Positions 61,931 through 61,966 of a stretch of DNA of 61,966 bases are shown here, in pieces (the first letter of the stretch is position 1; each line of letters opens with the position of its first letter). Source of the DNA: Bacteroidaceae bacterium. GTDB lineage: Bacteria > Bacteroidota > Bacteroidia > Bacteroidales > Bacteroidaceae. The notes under the pieces were generated by a model, which was not told the origin of the DNA, did no database searches, and was given only the letters and a program-made list of their open reading frames with translations. The position numbers and the translations under genes were made by a program. The stretch spans positions 1-61,966 of the forward strand of contig BLLV01000061.1 of NCBI GenBank assembly GCA_011959205.1, read 5' to 3'.

Positions 61931-61966
61931 AGCATAAACGGTTTATATTCCAAATTCCATAAACGA
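61917..61966 (+). repeat. 50-bp exact repeat, copy at the window end
   Basis: Identical to 60489-60538 in the same orientation, and running exactly to the last base of the window. It replaces what should be the continuation of the RluA-like gene. Confidence 0.95.

Overview
The window reads as a chromosomal contig from a gut Bacteroidales species, most likely Bacteroides or Phocaeicola. This rests on the TAnnTTTG -7 boxes (several with a TTTG/TTG -33 element about 19 bp upstream), a hybrid two-component regulator, NigD-like and FimA/FimB-type lipoproteins, type III glutamine synthetase, a Bacteroidetes-type S16 with a long tail, and families largely confined to this group (DUF4199, DUF6452, DUF6048, DUF4301, DUF4248, VirE_N/DUF3987). 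Both ends look like contig ends: base 1 cuts a tRNA-Thr, and the last 50 bases are an exact copy of the enolase 3' end.

Layout. 1-160: partial tRNA-Thr and a small SRP RNA. 314-4606: a tight six-gene run (DUF4199 membrane protein, GT2 glycosyltransferase, two envelope proteins, MntP, ApbE). 4794-8603: Yip1-like protein, smpB and a short metH. 8818-15442: NigD-like lipoprotein, hybrid two-component sensor and a PNGase F-like amidase, with a related ~50-bp repeat downstream of the last two. 15561-25841: DUF4301, a RelA-type (p)ppGpp synthetase, a dagK-like kinase gene with an intrinsic terminator inside its coding sequence, a phosphoesterase, an OPT transporter, an esterase relic, ferritin and rpsP. 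26243-28925: a leftward stress-type cluster of Mn-catalase with small membrane, helical and Cys-rich proteins. 29470-34685: an outer membrane barrel, an IS1182-type relic, an operon of sigma-54 activator, lptE, TPR protein and secG, then inositol-1-phosphate synthase. 35085-45809: core metabolism (GlnN, Crp-like regulator, KdsA, lipid kinase-like protein, MiaA, GapA, MscL and two tandem GMP synthases, the second with an eroded glutaminase domain).

45990-51456 is the accessory part. It holds an amidase, a 33-residue 'smalltalk'-type peptide and an HU-like protein, with a divergent DUF4248 gene. Beside these is a 792-residue protein combining a VirE_N (primase-like) domain with a DUF3987 (P-loop) domain, then a Lys/Glu-repeat protein and a HEPN/MNT toxin-antitoxin pair with an exact RX4HXY motif. 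51926-59067 encodes a type V pilus locus: a 1298-residue surface lipoprotein with four related repeats, two fimbrillins and a FimB/Mfa2-type anchor. The window closes with enolase, tRNA-Ser(GCT), a MaoC-type hydratase and the start of an RluA-type pseudouridine synthase.

The most interesting elements are the pilus locus, the primase/helicase-like cluster with its inverted repeats, the HEPN/MNT pair, the terminator inside dagK, the second GMP synthase, and the probable chimeric right end.
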